A DNA stretch of 64,000 bases from Methylorubrum sp. B1-46 (GTDB taxonomy: Bacteria > Pseudomonadota > Alphaproteobacteria > Rhizobiales > Beijerinckiaceae). The notes beneath the pieces are model-generated. The model was not told the origin of the DNA. It did not search any database and saw nothing but the letters and a program-made list of their open reading frames with translations. Made by a program: the position numbers and the translations under genes. How positions within the stretch are numbered: position 1 is the stretch's first letter; every line of letters begins with the position of its first letter. The stretch covers positions 1,875,001 through 1,939,000 of the forward strand of contig NZ_CP088247.1 of NCBI RefSeq assembly GCF_021117295.1, read 5' to 3'. Below, piece after piece: positions 1 through 9,417 of this stretch.

Positions 1-114
1 CAGCAGGGCGAGCACCGGCTCGGCGACCGCCTCGGGATTCTGCACGGCTCGCTTCAGCGCCTCGGCCGGAAGATGGTTCGCCTCCGTGAGAACCGCGACG
101 AGATCCGCATCCAT
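1..114 (-). CDS. DUF1186-like protein, N-terminal fragment (runs off window edge)
   Basis: The minus-strand reading frame starts at an ATG whose complement is at 112-114 and stays open to the window edge, giving 38 codons that begin MDADLVAVLTEANHLPAEAL. The pattern LPxxALxxAxxxP near the N-terminus resembles the start of DUF1186 proteins (predicted helical repeats, unknown function), but the fragment is too short to be sure. It lies 17 bases downstream of pheT on the same strand, so it may be transcribed with it. The remainder is outside the window. Confidence 0.5.
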   Translation of the reverse strand, partial: MDADLVAVLTEANHLPAEALKRAVQNPEAVAEPVLALL

Positions 115-131
115 GGCCCTGCCTCCCTCGA

Positions 132-2555
132 TCACGAACGAAGCGTCGCTCCGGTCTTCTTGCCTACCTCGGCGACGATCTTGGCGCTCACCGCCTCGAT
201 CTCCGCATCAGTCAGCGTGCGCTCGGAGGGCTGCAGCCGTACCGCGACCGCGACCGACTTCGATCCTTCGGGGACGCCGGCGCCCTCGTAGAGATCGAAC
301 ACCTCGATGCCGGTGATGAGTTTGCGCTCGGCCCCCTGCGCCGCCTTCAGGATGTCGGCCGCCGCGACGTCGCGCGGGACGACGAAGGCGAAGTCGCGGG
401 AGATCGCCTGGAGGTCGGGGAGCGCCAGCGCCGGTTTGGCCTTGGTCGGCCGGTGGCGCGGCAGCGGCAGGGCATCGAGGGTGATCTCGAAGGCCACCAG
501 CGTGCCCTTGAGGTCCATCGCCTTCAGGAGCCGCGGGTGCAGCTCGCCGAAGTGGCCGACCACGTTCTTCGGCCCGAATTGGAGCGTGCCCGAGCGGCCG
601 GGATGCAGCCAGTCGGGGCCGCCGGCCACGATCTGGAGACCGCCGGTTGGCACGCCGAGGGCCGCGAGCAGCGCCAGCGCGTCGGCCTTGGCCTCGAACG
701 CATCGACGGTCTCCGCCGCGCCGCTCCAGTGGCGCCCGGCGCCGGCGTGCCGCGCCGTGCCGCGGCGCAGGCCGGTGGCGCGCAGGGACTGACCCTCCGG
801 CTCGTCGCTGGCGAAGCACTGGCCGACTTCGAACAGGGCGGTGTCGGGGAAGCCGCGGTCGGCGTTGCGCTGGGCGGCCCGCAACAGGCCGGGCACGAGG
901 CTCGGGCGCATGTCGGAGAGGTCGGCGGCGATCGGGTTGGCGAGCGCCAGATCGGCCTTGCCGCCGCCGAACAGGCGCGCGTCCTCGTGCGGGATGAAGG
1001 AATAGGTCACCGCCTCCAGCATGCCGCGGCTCGCCAGCGCCCGCTTGGCGAGGCGCCCGCGCCGCTGCAGCACGGTGAGCATCGGCTCGACCGCCACCGT
1101 CTCGATCCGCGGCAGCGGCTTCGGCTCGATCCGGTCGAGGCCGGCAATGCGCACGATCTCCTCGACGAGGTCGGCCTTGCCCTCCACGTCCGGCCGCCAG
1201 GACGGCGGCAGCACCTTCACCCGGTCTCCCGAGCCGGAGATGTGGAAGCCGAGGGATTCCAGCGTCACCTTCATCTCGGCCCGCGACAGCTCGATGCCGG
1301 CGAGCCGCCGCACCTCGGTCCAGGGGAAGTCGATGACGCGGTCGAGATCCGGGATCTCGCCGGCGATGGTGGCCTCGCTCGGGCTGCCGCCGCAGAGATC
1401 GATCACGAGGCGGGTGGCGAGGTCGAGGCCCAGCAGGGCGAAGGCCGGATCGACGCCGCGCTCGAAGCGGTAGCGCGCGTCCGTGATGATACCGAGACGT
1501 CGCCCGGTGCGGGCGATGTTGCGCGGATCCCAAAGGGCCGACTCGATCAGCACGTCGGTGGTGGTCTCATCGCAGCCCGAGGCCTGACCCCCCATGATGC
1601 CGCCGATCGACTCGACGCCGTTCCCGTCGGCGATCACCACGGTGTCGGAGTCGAGCCGGTAGGTCTTGCCGTCGAGCGCCACGAGGCTCTCGCCGTCTTC
1701 CGCGAGGCGCACGGTGAGGCCGGCCGCGACCTTCCCCGCATCGAAGACGTGCAGCGGCCGGCCGCGGTCGAAGGTCATGTAGTTGGTGATGTCGACGAGC
1801 GCGTTGATCGGGCGCAGGCCGATTGCCCGCAGGCGCTTCTGCATCCACTCGGGCGAGGGACCGTTCTTCACGCCGCGCACGAGGCGGAGGGCGAAGAGCG
1901 GGCAGAGCCCCCGGTCGTGCGCGTCGAAGCGCAGCGTGACCGGGGTCGGGCAGGCGCCCTCGCCGCGGACCGGCGGCATCGGCTCGCGCTTGAGGGTGCC
2001 GATGCCGGTGGCGGCGAGATCGCGGGCGATACCGTGGATCGAGGCGCAGTCCGAGCGGTTCGGCGTCAGGTTGATCTCGATCACCGGATCGTCGAGCCCG
2101 GCCCAGAGAGCGTAAGGCGTGCCGACCGGCGCATCCTGAGGCAGGTCGAGGATGCCGTCGTGATCCTCGCTCAAGCCCAGCTCCGCGCCGGAGCAGAGCA
2201 TGCCGCGGCTCTCGACGCCGCGGATCGTGCCGACGGACAGGGTGATGTTCTTGCCCGGCACGTAGGTGCCCGGAGGCGCGAAGACCGAGAGCATGCCGCT
2301 GCGCGCGTTCGGCGCGCCGCACACGACCTGGAGCGGCTGCCCGTCGCCGGCATCGACTTGGCAGACCCGCAGGCGGTCGGCGTTGGGGTGCTGCTCGGCC
2401 GAGATGACGCGCGCGATCACGTAGGGGCGAAGCGCGGCGGCCTTGTCCTCGATGCCTTCGACTTCGAGGCCGATCCGCGTCAGCGTCTCCGCGATCGCGT
2501 CGAGGGAGGCCTCGGTGTCGAGGTGGTCCTTGAGCCAGGAGAGGGTGAATTTCAT
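132..2555 (-). CDS. pheT: Phenylalanyl-tRNA synthetase beta subunit
   Basis: Beta chain of the cytoplasmic alpha2-beta2 enzyme that charges tRNA-Phe. The 807 residues match the usual bacterial length (about 800). In order: an EMAP/OB-type tRNA-binding domain around residues 40-150 ([23 protein letters not shown]), the B3/B4 editing region around 210-390, a B5 domain around 400-470, the catalytic-like core, and a ferredoxin-fold anticodon-binding domain in the last 95 residues ([10 protein letters not shown]). A GAGGA sequence lies about 9 bases before the ATG. It follows pheS by 64 bases on the same strand, the normal pheST order. No truncation or missing block is visible. Confidence 0.98.
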   Translation of the reverse strand: MKFTLSWLKDHLDTEASLDAIAETLTRIGLEVEGIEDKAAALRPYVIARVISAEQHPNADRLRVCQVDAGDGQPLQVVCGAPNARSGMLSVFAPPGTYVPGKNITLSVGTIRGVESRGMLCSGAELGLSEDHDGILDLPQDAPVGTPYALWAGLDDPVIEINLTPNRSDCASIHGIARDLAATGIGTLKREPMPPVRGEGACPTPVTLRFDAHDRGLCPLFALRLVRGVKNGPSPEWMQKRLRAIGLRPINALVDITNYMTFDRGRPLHVFDAGKVAAGLTVRLAEDGESLVALDGKTYRLDSDTVVIADGNGVESIGGIMGGQASGCDETTTDVLIESALWDPRNIARTGRRLGIITDARYRFERGVDPAFALLGLDLATRLVIDLCGGSPSEATIAGEIPDLDRVIDFPWTEVRRLAGIELSRAEMKVTLESLGFHISGSGDRVKVLPPSWRPDVEGKADLVEEIVRIAGLDRIEPKPLPRIETVAVEPMLTVLQRRGRLAKRALASRGMLEAVTYSFIPHEDARLFGGGKADLALANPIAADLSDMRPSLVPGLLRAAQRNADRGFPDTALFEVGQCFASDEPEGQSLRATGLRRGTARHAGAGRHWSGAAETVDAFEAKADALALLAALGVPTGGLQIVAGGPDWLHPGRSGTLQFGPKNVVGHFGELHPRLLKAMDLKGTLVAFEITLDALPLPRHRPTKAKPALALPDLQAISRDFAFVVPRDVAAADILKAAQGAERKLITGIEVFDLYEGAGVPEGSKSVAVAVRLQPSERTLTDAEIEAVSAKIVAEVGKKTGATLRS

Positions 2556-2619
2556 CTCAGAACATCCTCGCGGCCGCCGGAGCGGGCCGGGCCGGGATCG
2601 AAAGTCGGGGCGGCAGGGC

Positions 2620-3699
2620 TCAAGCGGTCAAGCCGCCGACCAGGCTCGGCACGTCGATCGGCCGGAAGCCGTAATGCTCCAGCCAGCGCACATCCGCCTC
2701 GAAGAAGGGGCGCAGATCCGGCATGCCGTATTTGAGCATGGCGAGGCGGTCGATGCCCATGCCGAAGGCGAAGCCCTGGACCTGATCCGGGTCGAGCCCG
2801 CCGCTGCGCAGGACGTTGGGGTGGACCATGCCGCAGCCGAGGATTTCCAGCCAGTCGGTGCCCTCGCCGAAGCGCAACTCGCCGCCTTTGCGCGAGCACT
2901 GGATATCGACCTCGGCCGACGGCTCGGTGAAGGGGAAGAACGAGGGGCGGAAGCGCATCGTCACCGCCTCGACCTCGAAGAAGGCGCGGCAGAACGATTC
3001 GAGCACCCATTTCAGGTTGGCGATGTTGGCCGAGCGGTCGATGACGAGTCCCTCGACCTGATGGAACATCGGGGTGTGGGTCTGGTCGGAATCGTGCCGG
3101 TAGGTGCGGCCGGGCATGATCACCCGGATCGGCGGCTGCTTGGCCCGCATGGTGCGCACCTGCACCGGCGAGGTGTGGGTGCGCAGGAGCTTGCGCCGGC
3201 CGAGATGATCCGGCGCCAGGAAGAACGTGTCGTGCATTTCCCGCGCCGGGTGTCCCTCGGGGAAGTTCAGCGCAGTGAAGTTCAACTCGTCCGTCTCGAT
3301 GTCCGGCCCTTCCGCCACCGAGAAACCGAGATCGGCGAAGATCGCGGTGATCTCCTCGATCACTTGGCTGATCGGGTGGATGCGGCCGCGGATTTCGGGC
3401 GCCTCCCGAAGCGGCAGCGTCACGTCGATGCGCTCGGCGGCGAGCCGCGCGTCGAGGGCGGCGTTCGCCAGCGCCTCGCGCTTCTGAGCAATCGCGCCCT
3501 GCACCCGGTCACGCAGGCCGTTGATGAGGGGGCCGCGCTCACGCCTCTCGTCGGGCGTCATCGTGCCGAGCGTCTTCAGCAGCTCGGAGACGCTGCCCTT
3601 CTTGCCGAGCGCAGCCACGCGCAGGGCCTCCAGGCCGGCCTCGTCCCCTGCCTGCTCGATCTGCCCGAGAAGATCGCGTTCGAGAGCGTCGAGATCCAT
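2620..3699 (-). CDS. pheS: Phenylalanyl-tRNA synthetase alpha subunit
   Basis: Catalytic alpha chain of phenylalanyl-tRNA synthetase; it activates Phe and transfers it to tRNA-Phe together with PheT. An upstream in-frame extension exists, but I chose the ATG at 3699 ([14 protein letters not shown]) because AAGGA lies 8 bases before it and the resulting 359 residues fit the family. An N-terminal coiled-coil tRNA-binding arm occupies about 1-90. Class II motif 2 is visible as [21 protein letters not shown] and motif 3 near the C-terminus as [17 protein letters not shown]. It is followed by pheT and preceded by rplT, as in many bacteria, with a strong hairpin between rplT and pheS. Confidence 0.98.
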   Translation of the reverse strand: MDLDALERDLLGQIEQAGDEAGLEALRVAALGKKGSVSELLKTLGTMTPDERRERGPLINGLRDRVQGAIAQKREALANAALDARLAAERIDVTLPLREAPEIRGRIHPISQVIEEITAIFADLGFSVAEGPDIETDELNFTALNFPEGHPAREMHDTFFLAPDHLGRRKLLRTHTSPVQVRTMRAKQPPIRVIMPGRTYRHDSDQTHTPMFHQVEGLVIDRSANIANLKWVLESFCRAFFEVEAVTMRFRPSFFPFTEPSAEVDIQCSRKGGELRFGEGTDWLEILGCGMVHPNVLRSGGLDPDQVQGFAFGMGIDRLAMLKYGMPDLRPFFEADVRWLEHYGFRPIDVPSLVGGLTA

Positions 3700-3816
3700 C
3701 ACCGCTGTCCTTGGCCAGTCGTCCGGGGCTGCCTTCGCGCGTCGTCCGCATTCCTGCAAGCGCGCGACCGAGGCGGGCCGGGGCCGCCGGGCAAACACGC
3801 CCCGGCCCAAATGAAG

Positions 3817-3845
3817 AAGGCGCGGCGCTTGCCGCGCCGCGCCTT
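3817..3845 (-). terminator. GC-rich hairpin between rplT and pheS
   Basis: A perfect 12-bp inverted repeat (AAGGCGCGGCGC, loop of 5, GCGCCGCGCCTT) lies in the 185-base gap after rplT and before pheS. On the minus strand it is followed only by a weak T-rich stretch (CTTCATTT). It may be a terminator or attenuator that lowers readthrough from the ribosomal-protein genes into pheST. No Phe-rich leader peptide was seen. Confidence 0.6.
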
Positions 3846-3884
3846 GTCAAAGCTTCGATCGTTCCGCCGCTCGGCGGAGCGCGA

Positions 3885-4250
3885 TCAGGCGGCCTTCGGC
3901 AGGGCCGACTTCGCCTTCTCGACCACGGCCGCAAAAGCGGCCGGCTCGTGGATGGCGAGCTCGGAGAGAGCCTTGCGGTCCACCTGGATGCCGGACTTGG
4001 CCAGGGCATCGATGAAGCGGGAATAGGTCAGGCCGTGCTCGCGCACCGCCGCGTTGAGCCGCTGGATCCAGAGAGCGCGGAAGGTGCGCTTCTTGTTCTT
4101 GCGGTCGCGGTAGGCGTATTGCAGACCCTTCTCCACCGCCTGCTTGGCGATGCGGATCGTATTCTTGCGCCGGCCGTAATAGCCCTTGGCGGCCTTCAGA
4201 ACCTTCTTGTGCTTCGCGTGACTGGTCACGCCACGCTTGACGCGGGCCAT
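3885..4250 (-). CDS. rplT: 50S ribosomal protein L20
   Basis: Primary 23S rRNA-binding protein needed for early 50S assembly. It has 121 residues, typical for L20. The signature N-terminus ([19 protein letters not shown]) and the internal block [19 protein letters not shown] with LWIQRLNAA are clear. AGGAGA stands 6-7 bases before the ATG. It lies about 50 bases after rpmI on the same strand, the conserved rpmI-rplT pair. In several bacteria L20 represses its own operon; the sequence here does not show how. Confidence 0.98.
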   Translation of the reverse strand: MARVKRGVTSHAKHKKVLKAAKGYYGRRKNTIRIAKQAVEKGLQYAYRDRKNKKRTFRALWIQRLNAAVREHGLTYSRFIDALAKSGIQVDRKALSELAIHEPAAFAAVVEKAKSALPKAA

Positions 4251-4301
4251 GGGAAATCTCCTGGAACGTTAAGACAAAACAGATCGCGGGGGTGGAAGAA
4301 C

Positions 4302-4505
4302 TTACCGCTGGTTCGGCAGGAAGTACTTCTTCACGTTGGCGGCATCGCCCTCGAACAGGGTCGTGGTGCCGCGCAGGTTGCGGATCTGCTTGTTGGTCCG
4401 CTTGATCATCCCGTGGCGCTTGCCGGCCTGGGCGTAGACCACCTTACCGGTGCCGGTAACCTTGAAGCGCTTCTTGGCGCCCGACTTCGTCTTCAGCTTG
4501 GGCAT
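4302..4505 (-). CDS. rpmI: 50S ribosomal protein L35
   Basis: Small basic ribosomal protein of 67 residues. A longer in-frame ATG exists at 4589, but family L35 proteins begin [20 protein letters not shown], which places the start at 4505; AGGAG lies a few bases upstream of that ATG. The C-terminal motif [16 protein letters not shown] is typical. In most bacteria infC precedes this gene directly. Here the region upstream leads instead into a divergent glycosyltransferase gene, and infC is about 4.2 kb away on the same strand. Confidence 0.97.
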   Translation of the reverse strand: MPKLKTKSGAKKRFKVTGTGKVVYAQAGKRHGMIKRTNKQIRNLRGTTTLFEGDAANVKKYFLPNQR

Positions 4506-4946
4506 TTGGCTCTCCTGAAACGCGACAGCGATCCGACCGGCGGCCGGCACTTCGCGCTTGAATGCTGCTGGAGCAACGGGAACCGCCACGGCAGCCCTGA
4601 TCGGCCGGGCGGTTCAACGCGGGCGGCTTATGGCAGAAACTTTTTGCGGATTCAATCGACCTGCTCCGGACCGCCGCTTCTCCGGGGGATCCCCGGGAGC
4701 GCTCCGATCAGGCGAGGCATGCCCGTTGCATCATGTTCGCTGTCAAGACCTGAGAGCGTGGAGGCCGGCGGTGGCGGCGACAGATGTGGAGAACCGGTAT
4801 TGCGTGGGGTTGCAAAGATTGCCGCTCGCCCCAGTCGCCGGGCGGAACCATAAACCTTGGCTGTCTGTTTCGTTCATGTCCTGCTCAGGCCGCGTCCCCC
4901 ATTAGTTTGCCCAACATCCCTATTTCCTGTCACAGGAGACGTCTTC
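4506..4946. promoter_or_regulatory. Divergent intergenic region between rpmI and the GT4 gene
   Basis: This 441-base gap holds no convincing gene. It must contain the rpmI-rplT promoter (minus) and the promoter of the glycosyltransferase (plus). A minus-strand TTGACA (4746-4741) is a possible -35 element for rpmI, but its -10 is poor. On the plus strand GGAAC at 4844-4848 followed after 17 bases by TGTT (4866-4869) resembles the EcfG general-stress promoter (GGAAC-N16/17-CGTT) with one mismatch. Confidence 0.4.
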
Positions 4947-6080
4947 GTGCGCATTGCCCAGGTTGCCCCGCTCGCGGAAGCCGTGCCGCCGAAGTTCTAT
5001 GGCGGCACCGAGCGTGTCGTTTCGTGGATCACGGAAGAACTCGTCCGCCAGGGTCACGACGTGACCCTGTTCGCGAGCGGTGATTCCCAGACTTCGGCGA
5101 AGCTCGCCGCTTGCCATCCGGAGGGCCTGCGCCTTCTCGGCTACCGCGATCACACCGCGGGCCACCTCGCCATGCTGCACCACGTCCATCGCCGGGCGCA
5201 CGAGTTCGATGTGATCCACTTCCACATCGATCTGCTGCAGTATCCGATGTTCGAGGATCTGTATCACAAGTGCCTGACGACCATGCACGGTCGCCTGGAC
5301 GTGCCGGACTTCATGCCGGTCTACAACACGTTCACCGGCATGCCGCTGGTCTCGATCTCGGACAACCAGCGCGAGCCGATGCCGGAGAGCTCCAACTGGC
5401 TGGCCACGATCCATCACGGCCTGCCGAAGGAGAACTGCCCCTACTATCCGGAGGCCAAGGGCGGCTACCTCGCCTTTCTCGGCCGCATCTCGCCCGAGAA
5501 GCGGCCCGACCGCGCGATCGAGATGGCAATCCGCTCGGGCATCCCGCTGAAGATCGCCGCCAAGGTCGACAAGGCCGACCAGGAATACTGGGACGAGACG
5601 ATCGAGCCGATGATCCACCATCCGCTGGTGGAGTATATCGGTGAGATCAACGAGGAGCAGAAGAAGGACTTCCTTGGCAACGCCCTGGCCCTCGCCTTCC
5701 CGATCGACTGGCCGGAGCCCTTCGGCCTCGTGATGATCGAGGCGATGTCGGCGGGTACGCCGGTGATCGCCTTCGGCAACGGCTCGGTGCCGGAAGTGAT
5801 CAAGGACGGCGTCAGCGGCTACATCGTCAATTCGATGGACGAGGCGGTCGAGGCCTGCCGCAAGGTGCGTGATCTGCCGCGCGCCGGCGTCCGTGCCCAT
5901 TTCGACAGCCGCTTCACGGCCGAAGTGATGGTGCGCAAATACGTCTCGGCCTACGAGCAGCTCCTGGCCGGCCAGGGAAACGTGATCAAGATGCCCGCCG
6001 CCGGCGCCTTCTCGCCTCAGTACGGTGAGCTGAACGGCACCGCCCACGGCCCGATCCACGTCGCCGCGATGCCGGCCTGA
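4947..6080 (+). CDS. Glycosyltransferase family 4 protein
   Basis: Predicted retaining GT-B glycosyltransferase of 377 residues. I place the start at GTG 4947 (VRIAQVAPLAEAVPP), which follows AGGAG by 8 bases; the longer upstream frame lacks a good ribosome site. The N-terminal half has the GT4 acceptor-side motif PPKFYGGTERVVSWITEELV. The C-terminal half has the sugar-nucleotide site with LGRISPEKRPDRAIEMA and the EX7E motif in EPFGLVMIEAMSAGTPVIAF. Donor and acceptor cannot be read from sequence. It is followed 159 bases later by a glucan-debranching-type gene on the same strand, so a role in storage or compatible-solute glucan metabolism is a reasonable inference. The pair interrupts the usual infC-rpmI neighbourhood. 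Confidence 0.88.
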   Translation: MRIAQVAPLAEAVPPKFYGGTERVVSWITEELVRQGHDVTLFASGDSQTSAKLAACHPEGLRLLGYRDHTAGHLAMLHHVHRRAHEFDVIHFHIDLLQYPMFEDLYHKCLTTMHGRLDVPDFMPVYNTFTGMPLVSISDNQREPMPESSNWLATIHHGLPKENCPYYPEAKGGYLAFLGRISPEKRPDRAIEMAIRSGIPLKIAAKVDKADQEYWDETIEPMIHHPLVEYIGEINEEQKKDFLGNALALAFPIDWPEPFGLVMIEAMSAGTPVIAFGNGSVPEVIKDGVSGYIVNSMDEAVEACRKVRDLPRAGVRAHFDSRFTAEVMVRKYVSAYEQLLAGQGNVIKMPAAGAFSPQYGELNGTAHGPIHVAAMPA

Positions 6081-6100
6081 GCGGCACGACAAACTCTCGT

Positions 6101-6121
6101 CCGGCCCCTCGTCGGGGCCGG
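6101..6121 (+). terminator. Hairpin after the GT4 gene
   Basis: CCGGCCCC, a 5-base loop and GGGGCCGG form a perfect 8-bp stem 20 bases after the glycosyltransferase stop codon. There is no T-run, so it could be a processing or partial-termination hairpin rather than a full terminator. Confidence 0.5.
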
Positions 6122-6239
6122 GAGAGCGCCTAACTGAACGGGTCCGACGGGGCCGCCGGTCGCTGCGAGGCACCCGGCGGCCTTCGTTTTGCGAGGGCGA
6201 CCTCGCATCCATCGGATCAACGGCAAAAAGGCGCTTCGC

Positions 6240-8576
6240 ATGGCGGCACAGGACGACGCAGCCCATCTCCACGCCGAAGGCTCCGAGGAGCGGACGGCCT
6301 CGAAATTCGGCCTGCTCGACGCCGACGAGAACCTGCCACAGTACCATATCGAGGCGCAGGCCTCCCTGGTGGACCGCCCGCTTCGCGCCCTCAAATACGG
6401 CGAGGCCTTCGCCGTTCTCGACAGCTACGGCGATATCGGCTGGACGCCGGGGCCGGAGGGCCTCTACTTCCAGGACACGCGCTACCTCTCGCGCCTCGCG
6501 CTGACGATCGAGGACGAGCGGCCGATGATGCTGTCCTCGGCGATCCAGGACGACAACGGGGCGCTCAGCGTCGACCTCACCACCCCCGACATCCGGCTGG
6601 ACGCGGGCGACGAGACCTCGATCCCCCGCGAGCTGATCGCCATCGAGCGCACCAAGTTCCTGTTCAAGGGCGCCTGCTACGACCGTATCGGCCTGCGCAA
6701 CTACGACACCCGCCGCCGGCACCTGCGCATCGGCGTCACGTTCGACGCCGATTATCGCGACCTGTTCGAGGTGCGCGGCTCCGACCGGATGAACCGCGGC
6801 AAGCGCACGGTCGAGCGCCGCAGCGAAACCGAGGTGCAGTTCCGCTACGCCGGTCTCGACGAGATCGTGCGCACCACCTCGGTGCATTTCGGGCCGAAGC
6901 CACGGACGCTGGAGCCGGGCAAGGCCGAGTTCGTGGTCGAGCTGGAGCCCGGCGCCAACACCTCGCTGTTCATCCGCGTGGTCTGCCAGTCGCACCGCGC
7001 CTATACCAGCGCGCCGGGTCCCGAGAAGGCGGGCGAATCCGCGGCGCTCGCCCTGTCGCGCGCCGCTGGCAGCCTCGCCGAGCAGCCGGATCGGCATTTG
7101 AGCGAAGGACGCATCTTCGCCCGCGCCTACCGCGACAACCGCCGCGACCAGCGCCAGATCACCGCCGGCATCACCACGATCATCTCCTCGAACGACCAGT
7201 TCAACGAGGGGCTCTGCCGCGCGACCGCCGACCTCTACATGCTGGCGACCCGCACGCAGGAGGGCATCTACCCGTTTGCCGGCATCCCCTGGTACTCCAC
7301 CGTGTTCGGGCGCGACGGCATCATCACGGCGATGATGGCGCTCTGGATCGACCCGAATTTCGGCAAGGGCGTGCTGCGCTTCCTCGCCGCGACGCAGGCC
7401 AAGGATGTCGATCCGGCGGCGGATGCGCAGCCCGGCAAGGTGCTGCACGAGACCCGCCGCGGCGAGATGGCGATGCTCGGCGAGGTGCCCTTCCGCCACT
7501 ATTACGGCACCATCGACGGTACGCCGCTCTTCGTGATGCTGGCGGCGCAGTATCACGAGGTGACGGGCGACCTCGACACGATCCGGGCGATCTGGCCGCA
7601 GCTCAAGCTGGCGCTGGACTGGATCGACCGGTACGGCGACCGCGACGGCGACGGCTTCGTCGAATATGCCCGCGAGACCGAGCAGGGCTTGGCGAACCAG
7701 GGCTGGAAGGACAGCCACGACTCGATCTTCCACGCCGACGGCGCCATGGCCAAGGGGCCGATCGCCCTGTGCGAGGTTCAGGGCTACGTCTACGCCGCCA
7801 AGCGCGGTGCGGCGCGCCTCGCGAGTCTTTTGGGCGAGGACGACCTGTCCGTCCGCCTGACCGGACAAGCCAACACGCTGCGCGAAAACTTCGATAAGGC
7901 GTTCTGGTGCGAGGAGATCGGCACCTACGCGCTCGCCCTCGACGGGGCCAAGCGGCAATGCGCCGTGCGCTCCTCGAACACCGGCCACGCCCTGTTCACG
8001 GACATCGCCCTGCCGAAGCGGGCCCCGCAGGTCGCGGCGCAACTCCTGTCCAACGACGGCTTCAATGGCTGGGGCATCCGCACCATCGCCAAGGGCGAGG
8101 CGCGCTACAACCCGATGTCCTACCATAACGGCTCGATCTGGCCGCACGACAACGCGATCTGCGTCCTCGGGCTCGCCCGCTACGGCCTCAAGGAGGAGGC
8201 GGCGCGGGTGTTCGAGGGCATGTTCGACACCAGCCTGTACTACGACCAGAAGCGGCTGCCGGAGTTGTTCTGCGGCTTCATGCGGCGGCGCCAGCGCGGA
8301 CCCGTGAGCTATCCCGTGGCCTGCTCGCCGCAGGCCTGGGCCGCGGCGGCCCCCTTCGCCTTCCTGGCGGCCTGCCTCGGGCTCGAAATCGACCACGCCC
8401 GCAACCGCATCCGCTTCCGCAACCCGATCCTGCCGCGCTTCCTCGAAGGGGTGGAGCTGTTCAACCTCAAGCTCGGCGACTCGCGCGCCGATATCCGCCT
8501 GCACAGGCACGGCGGCGACGTGACGGTGTCGGTGACCCGGCGCACCGGCGACGTGCAGATCTCGATGCTGAAATAG
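6240..8576 (+). CDS. Amylo-alpha-1,6-glucosidase / glycogen-debranching-type enzyme
   Basis: Predicted glucan-debranching glucosidase of 778 residues, starting at ATG 6240 (MAAQDDAAHLH) with an AAAAGG sequence upstream. The N-terminal third matches the GDE_N_bis type beta-rich domain (FAVLDSYGDIGWTPGPEGLYFQDTRYLS). The C-terminal part is an (alpha/alpha)6-barrel of the GDE_C type, with GIPWYSTVFGRDGIITAMMALW and the YNPMSYHNGSIWPHDNAICV block that carries catalytic acidic residues in the family. Similar genes are common next to trehalose or glycogen genes in alphaproteobacteria; here the partner is the upstream GT4 gene. True substrate (glycogen branches or another alpha-glucan) is not known. 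Confidence 0.9.
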   Translation: MAAQDDAAHLHAEGSEERTASKFGLLDADENLPQYHIEAQASLVDRPLRALKYGEAFAVLDSYGDIGWTPGPEGLYFQDTRYLSRLALTIEDERPMMLSSAIQDDNGALSVDLTTPDIRLDAGDETSIPRELIAIERTKFLFKGACYDRIGLRNYDTRRRHLRIGVTFDADYRDLFEVRGSDRMNRGKRTVERRSETEVQFRYAGLDEIVRTTSVHFGPKPRTLEPGKAEFVVELEPGANTSLFIRVVCQSHRAYTSAPGPEKAGESAALALSRAAGSLAEQPDRHLSEGRIFARAYRDNRRDQRQITAGITTIISSNDQFNEGLCRATADLYMLATRTQEGIYPFAGIPWYSTVFGRDGIITAMMALWIDPNFGKGVLRFLAATQAKDVDPAADAQPGKVLHETRRGEMAMLGEVPFRHYYGTIDGTPLFVMLAAQYHEVTGDLDTIRAIWPQLKLALDWIDRYGDRDGDGFVEYARETEQGLANQGWKDSHDSIFHADGAMAKGPIALCEVQGYVYAAKRGAARLASLLGEDDLSVRLTGQANTLRENFDKAFWCEEIGTYALALDGAKRQCAVRSSNTGHALFTDIALPKRAPQVAAQLLSNDGFNGWGIRTIAKGEARYNPMSYHNGSIWPHDNAICVLGLARYGLKEEAARVFEGMFDTSLYYDQKRLPELFCGFMRRRQRGPVSYPVACSPQAWAAAAPFAFLAACLGLEIDHARNRIRFRNPILPRFLEGVELFNLKLGDSRADIRLHRHGGDVTVSVTRRTGDVQISMLK

Positions 8577-8589
8577 GTTGTCTCACGTT

Positions 8590-8621
8590 GCCGACGGTCT
8601 CGTTTTTTCGAGGCCGTCGGC
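8590..8621 (+). terminator. Terminator after the debranching enzyme gene
   Basis: A long inverted repeat (GCCGACGG-CTCG against CGAG-CCGTCGGC) encloses a TTTTTT loop 13 bases after the stop codon. It lies between convergent genes and could act in both directions. Confidence 0.65.
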
Positions 8622-8637
8622 GGCCCTTCGGTGAACA

Positions 8638-8675
8638 CGAAAAATGCGCCGCCCCCGTGAGGGAGCAGCGCATTT
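8638..8675 (-). terminator. Rho-independent terminator of infC
   Basis: On the minus strand an AAATGCGC/GCGCATTT stem closes over a GC-rich inner hairpin and is followed by a T-run (the complement of the A-run at about 8639-8644). It lies 45 bases after the infC stop codon. Confidence 0.75.
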
Positions 8676-8719
8676 GCAGACGAGCCTTTTCCGCGGGACA
8701 GCGGAGAGGTCGGGACGTG

Positions 8720-9262
8720 TCAGCGCGGCGCCAGGATCATGATCATCTGGCGGCCTTCGAGCATCGGCTCGCTCTCGACCTTGGCGATCTCCTGGGTCTC
8801 CTGCTTCACGCGCTCGAGGAGGCGGAGGCCGATATCCTGGTGGGCGATCTCGCGGCCGCGGAAGCGGAGGGTGACCTTGACCTTGTCGCCTTCCTCGAAG
8901 AACCGTTGCACGGCCTTCATCTTCACGTCGTAATCGTGCTTGTCGATGCCGGGGCGGAGCTTGATCTCCTTCACCTCGACCGTCTTCTGCCGCTTGCGGG
9001 CCTCGTTCTGCTTCTTCTGTTCGTTGAAGCGGAAGCGCCCGTAATCGAGGAACTTGCAGACGGGAGGGACGGAGTTCGGCGCGATCTCGACGAGATCGAG
9101 CCCGACCTCTTCAGCCATGGCCAGCGCGTCGAAGAAGGGCACGACACCCCGGTTCTGCCCGTCCTGGTCGATGAGCTGGACGTCGCGGACGCCGCGGATG
9201 TCCCGGTTTGCGCGCGGCCCGTCCTTCTGCGGGGCCGGCATGGCTCTCATTGGTCTGCGAAT
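8720..9262 (-). CDS. infC: Translation initiation factor IF-3 (ATT start)
   Basis: IF-3 binds the 30S subunit, keeps it free of 50S and checks start-codon pairing. The product is 180 residues with the N-domain ([19 protein letters not shown]), the linker and the C-domain ([33 protein letters not shown]). The first in-frame ATG is at 9250, but AGGAG at 9276-9272 lies 9 bases before an in-frame ATT at 9262 (ATT CGC AGA CCA ATG), whereas it is 21 bases before the ATG. Rhizobial IF-3 proteins begin with the same (M)RRP pattern. A non-standard ATT or AUU start is the classic basis of infC autoregulation in Escherichia coli. Here infC stands alone, not directly upstream of rpmI. Confidence 0.96.
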   Translation of the reverse strand: MRRPMRAMPAPQKDGPRANRDIRGVRDVQLIDQDGQNRGVVPFFDALAMAEEVGLDLVEIAPNSVPPVCKFLDYGRFRFNEQKKQNEARKRQKTVEVKEIKLRPGIDKHDYDVKMKAVQRFFEEGDKVKVTLRFRGREIAHQDIGLRLLERVKQETQEIAKVESEPMLEGRQMIMILAPR

Positions 9263-9417
9263 GGCTCAGTTCTCCTGTATCAACGACAAAACGGCAGCCT
9301 GAGAGCCACCGCGTCTGGCGAGCCCCGGCCACCGATTGATCCGGCTCGGCCGGACGGCACTAACTTGGCAAATCTTCTTGCCGAGTCAACTCGCGGGACT
9401 GATTTCGGTTCACCCTG

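Noticed and set aside
453..2735. Long plus-strand frame antisense to pheT
   Set aside because: Shadow of the pheT codons; low-complexity Arg/Ala/Glu composition and no family.
4779..4800. DnaA-box-like sequence and a possible origin near the parAB block
   Set aside because: Only imperfect TGTGGA matches; no cluster of DnaA boxes or AT-rich unwinding region, so no oriC is called.
4920..8510. Very long open frame (about 1200 codons) antisense to the GT4 and debranching genes
   Set aside because: It mirrors GC-rich codon structure of two clear genes, is rich in Arg/Ala/Val/His with no domain, and has no start signal.
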